Origin: Chelativorans petroleitrophicus
GTDB lineage: Bacteria; Pseudomonadota; Alphaproteobacteria; Rhizobiales; Rhizobiaceae
Length of the DNA stretch: 64,000 nucleotides
Reading direction: 5' to 3'
NCBI RefSeq assembly: GCF_025398195.1
Contig: NZ_JAODNV010000014.1
Coordinates: 53,031 to 117,030, forward strand
The notes below the pieces were generated by a model. That model saw only the letters and a program-made list of their open reading frames with translations, had not been told where the DNA came from and did not search any database. Position 1 is the stretch's first letter, and the number at the start of each line of letters is the position of its first letter. This document shows, one piece after another, positions 8,906-23,999 of the stretch. Position numbers and translations under genes: made by a program.

Positions 8906-10719
8906 GCACCATCCCGCTTCGCCGCGACGGCCACGCAGGAGGCGGGCAGCCAGCCATCCGCCAGGGAGGCAAACACGCCGTCCCGGCTCTCGAAGATCGC
9001 GTCGAAGCCGGCCAGGTCTTCATCCGATGCAAGATCGTCGGGTCCGAAATTCACGCACAGGAGGAGGATGCCCTCCCCCGTTCCCCATCGGACCGAAAGG
9101 GCCTGCTTGCTATACTGCACGGCCTCGCCCTGCATGGATTTCATGCCGGCCAGATGGGGGACGATGTGGGCGCGGCGGGCCTCAATCAGGCGGCGGAAAA
9201 GGCCAAGGCGCTGCCTGCCGGCCTCAGTTGCCGCCCGATCCCAATCGAGCATGGAAGCTTCAAAGGTGGGAAGCGCATTGGGATCGGGGATGTGCTCCGC
9301 CTTTTGCTCCGAGAAATGGTCAAAGTCGGCAAATTCCCGCCGCCTGCCTTCCCGCACTGCACGGGCAAGCTCGCCATGGAAATCGGTGAAAAAGAGAAAC
9401 GGATTGGTTTCACCGAACTCCTCGCCCATGAAGACAAGCGGCATCTGCGGATTGAGCAGAAGAATTGCCGTCAGCAGTTCCACTATATCCGGTTCCGCGA
9501 GCGCCGCGAGCCGTTCTCCCAAGGCGCGGTTGCCGATCTGATCGTGGTTCTGCAAGAAAGCGACAAAGGTCGATGGCGGCTGCCCGGCGCTTGGCTCGCC
9601 GCGCGGCTTGCCTTCCCTCGGGCTATAGGACTCGCCCTGATAGCAGAAGCCTTCCGCCAGCGCCCTTGCCAAATGGCTAACGGGATCATCCGCGAAGGCG
9701 GCATAGTAGCCGGAGCTTTCGCCTGTGGCGATGCAGTGGGCGGCATGATGAAAATCGTCGTTCCATTCGGCGGTGAAAAGCAGCGGGCTGTTCTGCTCAT
9801 CGCGCGGATGAAGCGCAACGATGTTGCGCTCATCCTCCGTCATCAGGTGAATTTCCCGGCCGGAAAATTGCGCCCGGATGGCGGCTGCCATCTCTTCCAG
9901 GATGGGCGTTTCGCTTTCATCCTTGATCTGGTCGATGGCATCGAAACGCAGCCCATCGAAGCGGAATTCGTGGAGCCAGTAGAGCGGATTTTCGAGAAAG
10001 AAGGCCCGGACGGCAGGCTCCTCGAAGCGGATCGCAGGTCCCCAGGGCGTCTTCCGCCCAGGGTCGAAGAAATCCGGTGCGTAAGCGTTCAGATAGTTCC
10101 CGTCCGGACCGAAGTGGTTGTAGACCACATCGAGAAAGATCATCAGGCCACGCTGATGCGAAGCGTCCACAAGGCGCTTCAGGCCTTCCGCGCCGCCATA
10201 GGCCGAATGGGGACAATAAGGCAGAACGCCATCATACCCCCAGCCGCGCGTGCCGGAAAACTGCGCGACCGGCATGAGTTCGATCGCCGTAAAGCCTGCC
10301 GAGGCAATGTGGTCGAGCCTCTTCAGCACGCCACCGAAATTGCCCTCGGGCGTGAAGGCGCCGACATGCAGCTCATAGATGATGGCCTCTTCCCACGGGC
10401 GGCCTGTCCAGCTCTGTGACTGCCAGGCGAAGGCAGACGAAGTCAGTACGCTGGGGCCATGGACATCCGAAAGCTGCGCGCGGGAAGCTGGATCGGGAAA
10501 CATCATGCCATCAGGCAGGATGAAACCGTAAGGTGTTCCTGCCGCAGCCCCCGACACCTCGAGCGAGAACCAGCCATCGTCCCGCCGCTCCATCGGGCGC
10601 TGCCAGCCGCCAAGGTCCAACCGTAGCTCCTCAAGCGCCGGGGCCCAGAGCCGGAAGAGAGCGGAACCGTCCGGACCAAGGCTTGCGCCCCAGGTGGTTC
10701 TGAAAGGTTCCCGGTTCAT
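8902..10719 (-). CDS. treZ: Malto-oligosyltrehalose trehalohydrolase
   Basis: TreZ cleaves free trehalose from maltooligosyl-trehalose. The protein of 605 residues opens with an N-terminal sandwich domain (WGASLGPDGSALFRLWAPAL) and a GH13 barrel with GLRFDAIDQIKD (nucleophile), LMTEDERN (acid/base) and FLQNHDQIGNRALGERL (Asp). The motif FGPDGNYLNAYAPDFF is typical of TreZ. ATG 10719 is chosen although the frame is open upstream to 10911, because it overlaps the glgX stop as ATGA and starts where the family does. It is the usual partner of TreY, which is broken two genes downstream, so its substrate supply is in doubt. Confidence 0.93.
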   Translation of the reverse strand: MNREPFRTTWGASLGPDGSALFRLWAPALEELRLDLGGWQRPMERRDDGWFSLEVSGAAAGTPYGFILPDGMMFPDPASRAQLSDVHGPSVLTSSAFAWQSQSWTGRPWEEAIIYELHVGAFTPEGNFGGVLKRLDHIASAGFTAIELMPVAQFSGTRGWGYDGVLPYCPHSAYGGAEGLKRLVDASHQRGLMIFLDVVYNHFGPDGNYLNAYAPDFFDPGRKTPWGPAIRFEEPAVRAFFLENPLYWLHEFRFDGLRFDAIDQIKDESETPILEEMAAAIRAQFSGREIHLMTEDERNIVALHPRDEQNSPLLFTAEWNDDFHHAAHCIATGESSGYYAAFADDPVSHLARALAEGFCYQGESYSPREGKPRGEPSAGQPPSTFVAFLQNHDQIGNRALGERLAALAEPDIVELLTAILLLNPQMPLVFMGEEFGETNPFLFFTDFHGELARAVREGRRREFADFDHFSEQKAEHIPDPNALPTFEASMLDWDRAATEAGRQRLGLFRRLIEARRAHIVPHLAGMKSMQGEAVQYSKQALSVRWGTGEGILLLCVNFGPDDLASDEDLAGFDAIFESRDGVFASLADGWLPASCVAVAAKRDGA

Positions 10720-12791
10720 CGCAGGCGCCCTTCCAGTACGGCCATGGAGCGATCCGCGAGCTCGAACGTGTGCGGAACGCGCATCGCTTCCCAAACGGGC
10801 CAGCGGCCGTTGTCCGTGCGCATGACCAGCTTCCATCCGGCCGCACCCAGTTCGGACGCAAGCGAAAATTCCACCGGCTCGTGAAACCCGTTGATGAGGA
10901 GGAGGATGCACTGCCCCCGCTCGTCGCAGTGCAGGAGGCCGAGGCTTCGCAGGTCGGGATTGGTCCAGTCCTCGTCCGTCATCGGCTCGCCCGAGGGGCG
11001 CAGCCAGGAGACATCCTTGAACTTGTCCGCGATCATGTCGCCGTGCAGGAAGCGTTTGGTACGCAACCGCGCGCGCGCTTTCCGATAAAGGATCAGCCGG
11101 CGCACGAACTTCAGGAATTCCTCGTCCTCCGGCTCGTACCCTTCCCAGGGTAGCCAGTTCATCTCATTGTCCTGGCAGTAGGCGTTGTTGTTGCCGTGCT
11201 GGGTGCGGCCCACCTCGTCGCCCATCAGAAGCATGGGCGTGCCTTGCGACAGGAACATGGTGGCTATCGCATTGCGGCGCATCCTGTCCCTCAAGGCGCG
11301 GATCTCGGGATCGTCCGTCGGTCCCTCTGCGCCGCAATTCCAGCTTCGGTTGTCGCTGTGCCCGTCACGGTTTTCCTCCTGATTGGCCTCGTTGTGCCGC
11401 TCGTTGTAGGAATAAAGGTCCTTCAGCGTGAACCCGTCGTGAGCGGTGACGAAATTGATGCTCGACCAGGGTTTTCGCCCACGCTTGTCGAACAGGGAGG
11501 CCGACCCCAAAAGGCCGCTCGCCAGGCTGGGCGCCACATGCTCGTCACCGCGCCAGAAGGACCGCACCCAATCGCGATAGGCGCCGTTCCACTCGGCCCA
11601 GCCAGGAGGGAAGTTGCCGAGCTGATAGCCGTCGGGGCCCAGATCCCAAGGCTCCGCGATCAATTTGACGCGCGATAAGACCGGGTCCTGCCGCAAGGTG
11701 TCGAAGAAGACGGATGACGGCTCGAAATTGTCCCGTTCCCGGCCGAGCGCGGTGGCAAGGTCGAAGCGGAAGCCGTCGACATGACATTCCTCGACCCAGT
11801 AGCGGAGCGAATCCATGACCATCTGCAGCACGCGCGGATGCTTGAGATTGAGCGTATTGCCGCAGCCGGTGGTGTCGTAATAGTAGCGCGGGTCGTCTCC
11901 GAGGATGTAATAGCTGGCATTGTCGAGGCCGCGGAAGGAGAGCGTCGGCCCCATTTCATTGCCCTCGGCCGTGTGATTGTAGACCACGTCGAGGATGACC
12001 TCGATGCCCGCCTCGTGCAGCTTGCGCACCATGCGCTTGAACTCATGGAGTCCGCCGCCGGGCGAGATGTAGCGCGGCGCAGGCGCAAAGAAGCCGATCG
12101 TGTTGTAGCCCCAGTAATTTGTCAGCCTTTTCTCGACGAGATAGCGGTCGTCGAAAAAGGCCTGCACGGGCAAGAGTTCGATGGCCGTAATGCCGAGCTT
12201 CACGAGATAGTCGATGACGCGGGAGTCGGCGAGACCGCCGAAGGTGCCGCGCAGCTGCTCCGGCACCTTTGGATGAAGGGCCGTCATGCCCTTCACATGG
12301 GCTTCGTAGATGATGGTGTCGGGCCAGGCGGTCTGCGGCCGCACGTCGTTGCCCCAGGTGGCGGCGGTGTCCGTCACCACACATTTGGGCATGACGAAGG
12401 CGGAGTCGCGCCGGTCCATCGAGAGATCGAGCCGGGGCGAGCCGACGCGGTAGCCGAAACAGGCGTCGTGCCAGCGCAGGTCGCCCAGAAGCAGCTTGGC
12501 ATAGGGATCGATCAGAAGCTTGGCCGGATTGAAGCGGTGGCCATTGGCGGGATCGTACGGTCCATGGGCGCGCAGCCCGTAAACCTGGCCGGGCCTCAAA
12601 TCGGGGAAATAGCCGTGCCAGACTTCATGGGTGTATTCGGGCAGCGGAACACGGCGGATTTCCCGCTTACCCTTGGCATCGAAAAGGCAAAGCTCGATCT
12701 TCGAGGCATGCGCCGAAAAGACGGCGACATTCACGCCGGAGCCGTCCCAGGTGGCGCCGAGAGGGTAAGGAAGGCCGGCTTCGACGCGCAA
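10716..12791 (-). CDS. glgX: Glycogen debranching enzyme (GlgX/TreX type)
   Basis: Isoamylase-type GH13 enzyme that hydrolyses alpha-1,6 branches of glycogen-like glucan and releases linear maltodextrins. It has 691 residues, with an N-terminal CBM48 region (LPYPLGATWDGSGVNVAVFS) and a barrel with GFRFDLATALGRE, LIAEPWDLGPDGYQLGNFPP and FVTAHDGFTLKDLYSYNERH. The LSQGTPMLLMGDEVGRTQ stretch is typical. It lies between glgB (15 bases upstream) and treZ (ATGA overlap). Grouped with TreY and TreZ, this family is called TreX because it supplies the linear chains that TreY converts. Confidence 0.94.
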   Translation of the reverse strand: MRVEAGLPYPLGATWDGSGVNVAVFSAHASKIELCLFDAKGKREIRRVPLPEYTHEVWHGYFPDLRPGQVYGLRAHGPYDPANGHRFNPAKLLIDPYAKLLLGDLRWHDACFGYRVGSPRLDLSMDRRDSAFVMPKCVVTDTAATWGNDVRPQTAWPDTIIYEAHVKGMTALHPKVPEQLRGTFGGLADSRVIDYLVKLGITAIELLPVQAFFDDRYLVEKRLTNYWGYNTIGFFAPAPRYISPGGGLHEFKRMVRKLHEAGIEVILDVVYNHTAEGNEMGPTLSFRGLDNASYYILGDDPRYYYDTTGCGNTLNLKHPRVLQMVMDSLRYWVEECHVDGFRFDLATALGRERDNFEPSSVFFDTLRQDPVLSRVKLIAEPWDLGPDGYQLGNFPPGWAEWNGAYRDWVRSFWRGDEHVAPSLASGLLGSASLFDKRGRKPWSSINFVTAHDGFTLKDLYSYNERHNEANQEENRDGHSDNRSWNCGAEGPTDDPEIRALRDRMRRNAIATMFLSQGTPMLLMGDEVGRTQHGNNNAYCQDNEMNWLPWEGYEPEDEEFLKFVRRLILYRKARARLRTKRFLHGDMIADKFKDVSWLRPSGEPMTDEDWTNPDLRSLGLLHCDERGQCILLLINGFHEPVEFSLASELGAAGWKLVMRTDNGRWPVWEAMRVPHTFELADRSMAVLEGRLR

Positions 12792-12806
12792 TATGAAGTC
12801 CTTTCG

Positions 12807-18339
<5,533 letters not shown>

Positions 18340-18343
<4 letters not shown>

Positions 18344-20334
18344 CGGCGTCCTCCCGGCGCGATCAGGCGCCAGGCCATATAGGTGCGTTGGCGCGGATCG
18401 AAGAACATGTGCTGCATCTTGCCGGTCCAGGCGAAGGGCTCTCCCGTCACCAGATCCTCGGCCTCGATGGTCGCATCGTCGGGCAGGCCGAACTCCCACA
18501 GGGGCACCTCGAAATGCGCCCCCTGCGGATTGTGCGGGTCGAGGTTGACGGCAAACAGCAGAAAGTTGGACAGGTCGTCCGTGAACTTGCCGTAGTAGAG
18601 GATGCTGTCGTTCCAGGCGTTGTAGAATTTCAGGTTGGTAAACTGCCTCAGCGCCGGGTTTTCGCGCCGCAGCCTGTTTACGAAAGCGATATCGGTTTTG
18701 ATATTGCCCGCGCGGTCCCAGTCCCAGGCGCGGATCTCGTATTTTTCTGAGTTGAGATATTCCTCGCGGCCCGGAAGCGCCTCCGCCTCGCAGAGCTCGA
18801 AACCGCTATAGACGCCGTAGTTTCCGCCCAGCGTCGCCGCCAGAAACAGCCGGACCTGAAAGCCGGCTCGCCCACTCGTCTGCAGGTAGAAGGGGTTGAT
18901 GTCCGGCGTGTTTACGAAAAAATTGGGCCGCATATAGTGGCGGCATTCCTCGCGCGTAAGCTCCGAGAGGTATTCTGTCAGCTCCTGCTTCGTGTTGCGC
19001 CAGGTGAAGTAGGAATAGGACTGGTTGAAGCCCACCTTGGCGAGCCGCTTCATCATCTTCGGCCGGGTGAAGGCCTCCGAAAGGAAGATCACGCCGGGGT
19101 CGACCGCGCGCACCTCCTCGATCAGCCATTCCCAGAAGGGCAAGGGCTTGGTATGCGGATTGTCCACGCGGAAGATGCGCACGCCCCTTGCCAGCCAGAA
19201 CAGCACCACATCGCGCAGGGCATGCCAGAGGCCGGGAAGCGCCTGCCGGTAGAAATGGACGTTGACGATATCCTCATATTTCTTGGGTGGGTTCTCGGCG
19301 AACTTGATGGTGCCGTCGGGCCGCCAGTCGAACCATTCCGGATGCTCCCTGATCCAGGGATGGTCGGGTGAGCACTGGATGGCAAAGTCGAGCGCGATTT
19401 CGAGCCCATGATTGCGCGCGGCCTCCACAAGGCGGGCAAAGTCGTCGAAGGTGCCGAACTCGGGATGGATGGCATCGTGCCCGCCCTCTTCCGATCCGAT
19501 GGCATAGGGGCTGCCGGGATCGTCCGGCCCTGCGTGAAGCGCGTTGTTGCGGCCCTTCCTGTTCGTTCGGCCAATCGGATGGATGGGCGGAAAATAAAGC
19601 ACGTCGAAGCCGAGGCCGCGCACATAGGGAAGGCGCCGGATCACGTCGTCAAACGTGCCGTGGCGCTGGGGATCGTCCGACTGGGAGCGGGGAAAAAGCT
19701 CGTACCAGGCGGAAAAGGCCGCCTTCTCCCGGTCTACGAAAACAGGAAAGCTGGTGTCGGACCGCGTGAGATTCGCGCGGGGACCGAGGCGGCGCATGAA
19801 CACGGCCATATCCTCGCTCATGAGCACGGCAAGCCGGTCGCCCTCCGAGGCGGAAACGGCCATCTCCTCAAGCAGCACTTCCAGCGCCCGGCGCTCCTCG
19901 CGGGAAGCGCCGTCCTGGAGCTCAAGCGCCTGTTGGGCAAGGCCCCTGCCCTCCTCCAGCTCGAGGGCAATGCTCTGGCCCGCCTCGTGCTTTTTCGCCG
20001 TGTCCAGGCGCCATGTGGCGAACAGGTCGCGCCAGGAGAGAATGGCGAACTCGTAAGGCCCCGGCTCTTCGAAGACGAGCGTGCCGCGCCAGCGGTCATT
20101 GCCGAGATGGCGCATGGGCGTCTCCGCCCAGCCCGATCCGCCACGACGGCGGAAAAGCAGCGCCGCTGCGATCGCCTCATGGCCGTCGCAGAAGATGTCC
20201 GCCTCCACACGGAACGGCTCGCCCACGATCGCCTTGGCGGCGAAGCGGCCGCCATCGACCGTGGGTTCCACGGCCTCGATGGCGATGCGGCTTGAAGCCA
20301 GCCTGCTGAGGAGCGTCGGGCCGGGACGATTCAT
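18340..20334 (-). CDS. glgE: Alpha-1,4-glucan:maltose-1-phosphate maltosyltransferase
   Basis: GlgE elongates alpha-1,4-glucan with maltosyl units from maltose 1-phosphate. At 664 residues it has normal length: an N-terminal domain (RIAIEAVEPTVDGGRFAAKA), a barrel with PIHPIGRTNRKGRNN, the nucleophile in RIFRVDNPHTKPLPFWEW and the acid/base Glu in VIFLSEAFTRPKMM, and the C-terminal VNLDPHNPQ domain. It is the first gene of the seven-gene operon. ATG 20334 is chosen because family similarity starts shortly after it; an in-frame ATG at 20403 would add 23 unremarkable residues. The donor-making TreS/maltokinase follows directly. Confidence 0.94.
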
Positions 20335-20505
20335 TTTGTCTCTGGCGCTCTCTTGTGAAGTCTCTGCGCTCTCTGGCGGGAAAGTTCCCTCTCGGCGCTT
20401 CAACGTCGCGGATCGCGCGCAGGTTCCCGGAGCGAGGCGGCGTTATCTCGGAGCCGCGCTATTAACACTCGTCATCCCGCAAGCCGCGAAACATCCACCG
20501 GTCAT

Positions 20506-20530
20506 CCCGGAGCCGCGGAGCGGCTCCGGG
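20506..20530. repeat. REP-like hairpin between glgE and the MetE-like gene
   Basis: A GC-rich inverted repeat (CCCGGAGCCGC / GCGGCTCCGGG around a 3-base loop) preceded by GTCATC. A partial second copy of the GTCATCCCG...GCCGCG motif lies at 20471-20489. It lies downstream of the MetE-like gene and upstream of glgE on the same strand, so it may be a dispersed repeat, a transcription end for the former gene, or both. No T-run follows. Confidence 0.55.
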
Positions 20531-20611
20531 GCTTGACCGGAACAGTCGCGGCTCGCCGCTTCCTGCGTCCGGCAGTCGGCTGTCGATCGCTGGACACGGG
20601 ACGGAGAGAGA

Positions 20612-21733
20612 CTACACCCCGCCCCAGATCGCCTCGGCCGTTTTGACCACCAGTTCCAGCTTCCGCTTCTGGTCATCCTCGGTGATCAGATTGCCCTCCT
20701 CTGTCGAGGAGAAGCCGCATTGGGGCGCGATGCCGAGCTGGTCGAGATCGGCATACTTGCTTGCCTGGTCGAATTTGCGCTTCAGATCGTCCAGCGATTC
20801 CAGCTCAGGCACCTTGGTGCTGATGAAGCCCGGCATCACGCGCTTCTTGCCCTTGGGCAAAAGGCGCAAGGGTTCGAGTCCGCCGGCGCGCTCCGTGTCG
20901 TATTCCATGAAGTAGATGTCCACGCCGGTCTTGTTGAAGATGGCGTCCGCCGCCGGATCGTAGGCGCCTTCCGCCACCCAGGTGGACTTGAAGTTGCCGC
21001 GGCACATGTGCATGCCGATCAGCATGTCTTCCGGCCGGTCCTTGATCGCCTCGTGCATCATCCAGGCATAGCGGTCGATCAGCCAGTCCGGGTCGAGGCC
21101 CTCGGCCCGCTTCTCCTCGCGGATCTTGGGATCGCAGAGATAGGCGAAGTAGATGTCGTCCATCTGCAGATAGCGGCATCCGGCTTCGTAGAACTTCCGG
21201 ACCGCCTTGGCGTAGGTGCGGGCGAGGTCGGCGAAAAGCACCTCGACATCCTTGTACTCGGGATGGCGCACATCCGTCTTGGCCACACGGAAATGGCAGC
21301 AGCTCGGGCCGGGGATGGAGATCTTCGGCGTCACTTTCGTGACCGACGCCAGATATCTGAAATGATCCAGCATCGGATGGTCGTCCGGGAAGTCGAGCTT
21401 GCCATTGATCACCGGGAAGACCGGCCGCACGCTCGCCCCGTGGAACTGCAGGCCCTGCTCGCCCGCGCGCTCCTCGAGGTCCATTCCGGTGAGCCCGCCC
21501 ATGAAGTCATAGTGCCAGAAGGAGCGGCGCATCTCCCCGTCCGTCACCGCCTTGAGCCCGATATTCTGCTGCATCTTGACCACGTCGACGATAGCCGCAT
21601 CCTCGACGTTCTTCAGCTCCTCGGCCGTGATGGACTTTTCCTCGAAGAACTTCCTGCGCGCCTCCTTTACCGGGACGGGGCGCAGCAGCGAGCCCACATG
21701 GTCTGCGCGATAGGGCGGTGTTTCTGTTGTCAT
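20612..21733 (-). CDS. Cobalamin-independent methionine synthase family protein (MetE C-terminal-like)
   Basis: Protein of 373 residues corresponding to the catalytic C-terminal half of MetE. Candidate zinc ligands are seen in GMHMCRGNF (His and Cys) and LGIAPQCGFSSTEEGN (Cys), and the usual YLQMDDIYFAYL strand precedes them. It begins YRADHVGSLLRPVPVKEARR, as in the short paralogues. These transfer methyl groups to thiols such as homocysteine, or act on related C-S substrates, but the substrate here is unknown. A full-length metE is present at 55729-58053, so this is a paralogue. ATG 21733 is chosen over upstream in-frame starts to 21862 because it fits the family's N-terminus. Confidence 0.85.
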   Translation of the reverse strand: MTTETPPYRADHVGSLLRPVPVKEARRKFFEEKSITAEELKNVEDAAIVDVVKMQQNIGLKAVTDGEMRRSFWHYDFMGGLTGMDLEERAGEQGLQFHGASVRPVFPVINGKLDFPDDHPMLDHFRYLASVTKVTPKISIPGPSCCHFRVAKTDVRHPEYKDVEVLFADLARTYAKAVRKFYEAGCRYLQMDDIYFAYLCDPKIREEKRAEGLDPDWLIDRYAWMMHEAIKDRPEDMLIGMHMCRGNFKSTWVAEGAYDPAADAIFNKTGVDIYFMEYDTERAGGLEPLRLLPKGKKRVMPGFISTKVPELESLDDLKRKFDQASKYADLDQLGIAPQCGFSSTEEGNLITEDDQKRKLELVVKTAEAIWGGV

Positions 21734-21909
21734 GGCGTCCTCGCTGTTCGGCTGAAGGCGGACGGCCGTCCGCGATGGTTTCCGTTCTATCCATTTCGGC
21801 AGGCCCGTGCAAAGGGTGACGGGGCTGTGTGCGCAGGTTCCGCCCCTTTCACATTTGCGCACGGGGCGCTAGGGTCCGGCTGCTGCGATTCACCGGGAGG
21901 CGACGGGCA

Positions 21910-23067
21910 ATGATCATAAACCAGGAGGAAATGGAAGCGGGTCACTTCGTGGGACGGGTCTGGCGGCCGGATGCCGGAGGTCCCGCGGTCGTGGCGCTGC
22001 GCAAGGGGCGCGTGATCGACATCACCACACGCGAGACACCCACGATGCGCGACCTCTTGGAACAGGACGATCCCGTTTCGCTGGCCGACGGTACGGCGGG
22101 CGAAGATCTCGGCTCGCTGGAGGAGATCGCCCGGAACTCAGCCGAAGGGCGTGCAGGCCCGGACCGCGTCCATCTTCTGGCTCCCTGCGATCTTCAGGCC
22201 GTGAAGGCCTGCGGCGTGACCTTCGCCCGCTCCATGATCGAGCGCGTCATCGAGGAGAAGGCCGCCGGTGACCCAGAAAAGGCGGAGGCGATCCGCAAGC
22301 GGGTGACAGCCATCATAGGCGAAAGCCTGAGAAGCCTCGTTCCCGGTTCGCCGGAGGCGATGCGGGTCAAGCAGGCCTTCATCGAGGAAGGTGTCTGGTC
22401 GCAATATCTGGAGGTCGGCATCGGGCCGGATGCGGAGGTCTTCACGAAGTGCCAGCCCATGTCGTCGGTGGGTTGGGGCGCGGCGGTCGGACTGCATCCC
22501 ATTTCCCGCTGGAACAATCCCGAGCCGGAGGTGGTGCTGGCGGTGGACAGCCGCGGCGCCGTGAAGGGCGCGACGCTCGGCAATGACGTGAACCTGCGCG
22601 ACGTGGAAGGCCGTTCGGCGCTGCTTCTGGGCAAGGCCAAGGACAACAATGCCTCCTGTTCCATCGGCCCTTTCATCCGCCTGTTCGATGACAGCTACGG
22701 CATTGACGACGTGCGCAACGCGGAGCTTGAGCTTGTCGTGAAGGGTGAGGACGGCTTTGTGCTCAATGGCCGAAGCTCCATGAAGGAGATCAGCCGCGAC
22801 CCGCTTGACCTCGTGTCCCAGACGCGCGGACGCCACCACCAGTATCCCGACGGCTTCGTCCTGTTCCTGGGCACGCTGTTTGCGCCCGTCGAAGATCGCG
22901 ATGCGCCGGGGCAGGGCTTCACGCACAAGCCGGGGGATGTGGTCACCATTTCCAACCAGCAGTTGGGCGCTCTCGTCAACACGGTGCGGCTCTCCACCGA
23001 ATGCCCGGAATGGACCTTCGGCACCTCCGCCCTGATGCGCAATCTCGCGGCGCGCGGCCTTCTTTAG
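21910..23067 (+). CDS. Fumarylacetoacetate hydrolase family protein
   Basis: Enzyme of 385 residues with the FAH-type C-terminal fold (hydrolase, decarboxylase or hydratase acting on 2-oxo acids). The metal-binding segment is visible as NPEPEVVLAVDSRGAVKGAT followed by GNDVNLRDVEGRS and KAKDNNASCSIGPFI. The N-terminal region of about 130 residues is longer than in simple FAH proteins. It resembles the sugar-acid-type branch of the family, but the substrate is unknown. A GGGAGG site lies ten bases before ATG 21910. It diverges from the MetE-like gene, with about 176 bases between them. Confidence 0.83.
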   Translation: MIINQEEMEAGHFVGRVWRPDAGGPAVVALRKGRVIDITTRETPTMRDLLEQDDPVSLADGTAGEDLGSLEEIARNSAEGRAGPDRVHLLAPCDLQAVKACGVTFARSMIERVIEEKAAGDPEKAEAIRKRVTAIIGESLRSLVPGSPEAMRVKQAFIEEGVWSQYLEVGIGPDAEVFTKCQPMSSVGWGAAVGLHPISRWNNPEPEVVLAVDSRGAVKGATLGNDVNLRDVEGRSALLLGKAKDNNASCSIGPFIRLFDDSYGIDDVRNAELELVVKGEDGFVLNGRSSMKEISRDPLDLVSQTRGRHHQYPDGFVLFLGTLFAPVEDRDAPGQGFTHKPGDVVTISNQQLGALVNTVRLSTECPEWTFGTSALMRNLAARGLL

Positions 23068-23245
23068 GCCGGCGCCTCTGCCAAAGACGGAACATTCCAC
23101 TTCCCGGATTGTTTGCCCCGCGCAGGCGGCGGGCGGATTTGCGCCGCCGTCTTCCCCGGAATCGCGGTTGATGAGGAAGCGTCTCCGCCTGCCTTTGACG
23201 TAGCAAGATTTCCGACATCGGGCAGGCAAGACGGAGCGGCACGGA

Positions 23246-23992
23246 ATGAACTCGAACTTTCAGCCGGGCGACATCGCGCGACGGATCGTCGAACTCGGCC
23301 CCTGGTTCCAGAACATGAAGATCGGCGGCGTCGAGACCGCACCGGACCATTTTCTGGGCGACTATCCCACCTGCAAGTGGAACAGCTTCCGGCACGTCAT
23401 CCCTGAGGATCTTGAAGGCCGCACCGTTCTGGATATTGGCTGCAATGCCGGCTTCTATGCCATCGAAATGAAGCGGCGCAATGCCGGCCATGTGGTCGGC
23501 ATCGACACCGATCCCCACTATCTGCGCCAGGCCGCCTTTGCGGCGGAGCAGGCAGGGATCGAGCTGGAACTGCGCCAGATGTCGGTCTACGAAGTGCCGC
23601 GCCTTGAGGAACGCTTCGATCTCGTTCTTTTCATGGGCGTGCTCTATCACTTGCGCCATCCGCTCCTCGCGCTTGATCTGATCCGCGAATATGTCGCGGG
23701 CGACATGATGCTGTTCCAGTGCCTGCAGCGGGGGTCCGACGCGGTTCCGTGGCTGGAGGAAGACTATCCCTTTTCCGAATGGGACGTGTTCGACCGTCCG
23801 GAATTCCCCAAGCTGCACTTCGTCGAACGTTCCTATTCGGCTGACCCAACCAACTGGTTCTTCCCCAATCGCGCGGCAGTGGAGGCGATGTTGCGCAACG
23901 CGGGATTTGCCATCGAGGCCCATCCGGAGCGGGAAGTCTATCTCTGCCGCAAGGCCGAACGGGGCTTCGCGGTCGATCCGCCGCCGATCTGA
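23246..23992 (+). CDS. SAM-dependent methyltransferase (CmoB/DUF1698-like), first gene of the inositol-glycoside cluster
   Basis: Class I methyltransferase of 248 residues. The SAM site is VLDIGCNAGFYAIEM (about residues 65-80), followed by the acidic VGIDTDPHYL strand and FMGVLYHLRHPLLAL, which resembles the CmoB-type family. Unlike tRNA-modifying CmoB it is encoded with sugar and inositol enzymes, so the acceptor is more likely a small molecule or glycan. It starts the run of nine co-directional genes; the next gene begins 8 bases after its stop. I recall this type of methyltransferase being described as a marker of similar glycosyltransferase clusters, but could not check it here. Confidence 0.8.
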   Translation: MNSNFQPGDIARRIVELGPWFQNMKIGGVETAPDHFLGDYPTCKWNSFRHVIPEDLEGRTVLDIGCNAGFYAIEMKRRNAGHVVGIDTDPHYLRQAAFAAEQAGIELELRQMSVYEVPRLEERFDLVLFMGVLYHLRHPLLALDLIREYVAGDMMLFQCLQRGSDAVPWLEEDYPFSEWDVFDRPEFPKLHFVERSYSADPTNWFFPNRAAVEAMLRNAGFAIEAHPEREVYLCRKAERGFAVDPPPI

Positions 23993-23999
23993 GGCGGCC

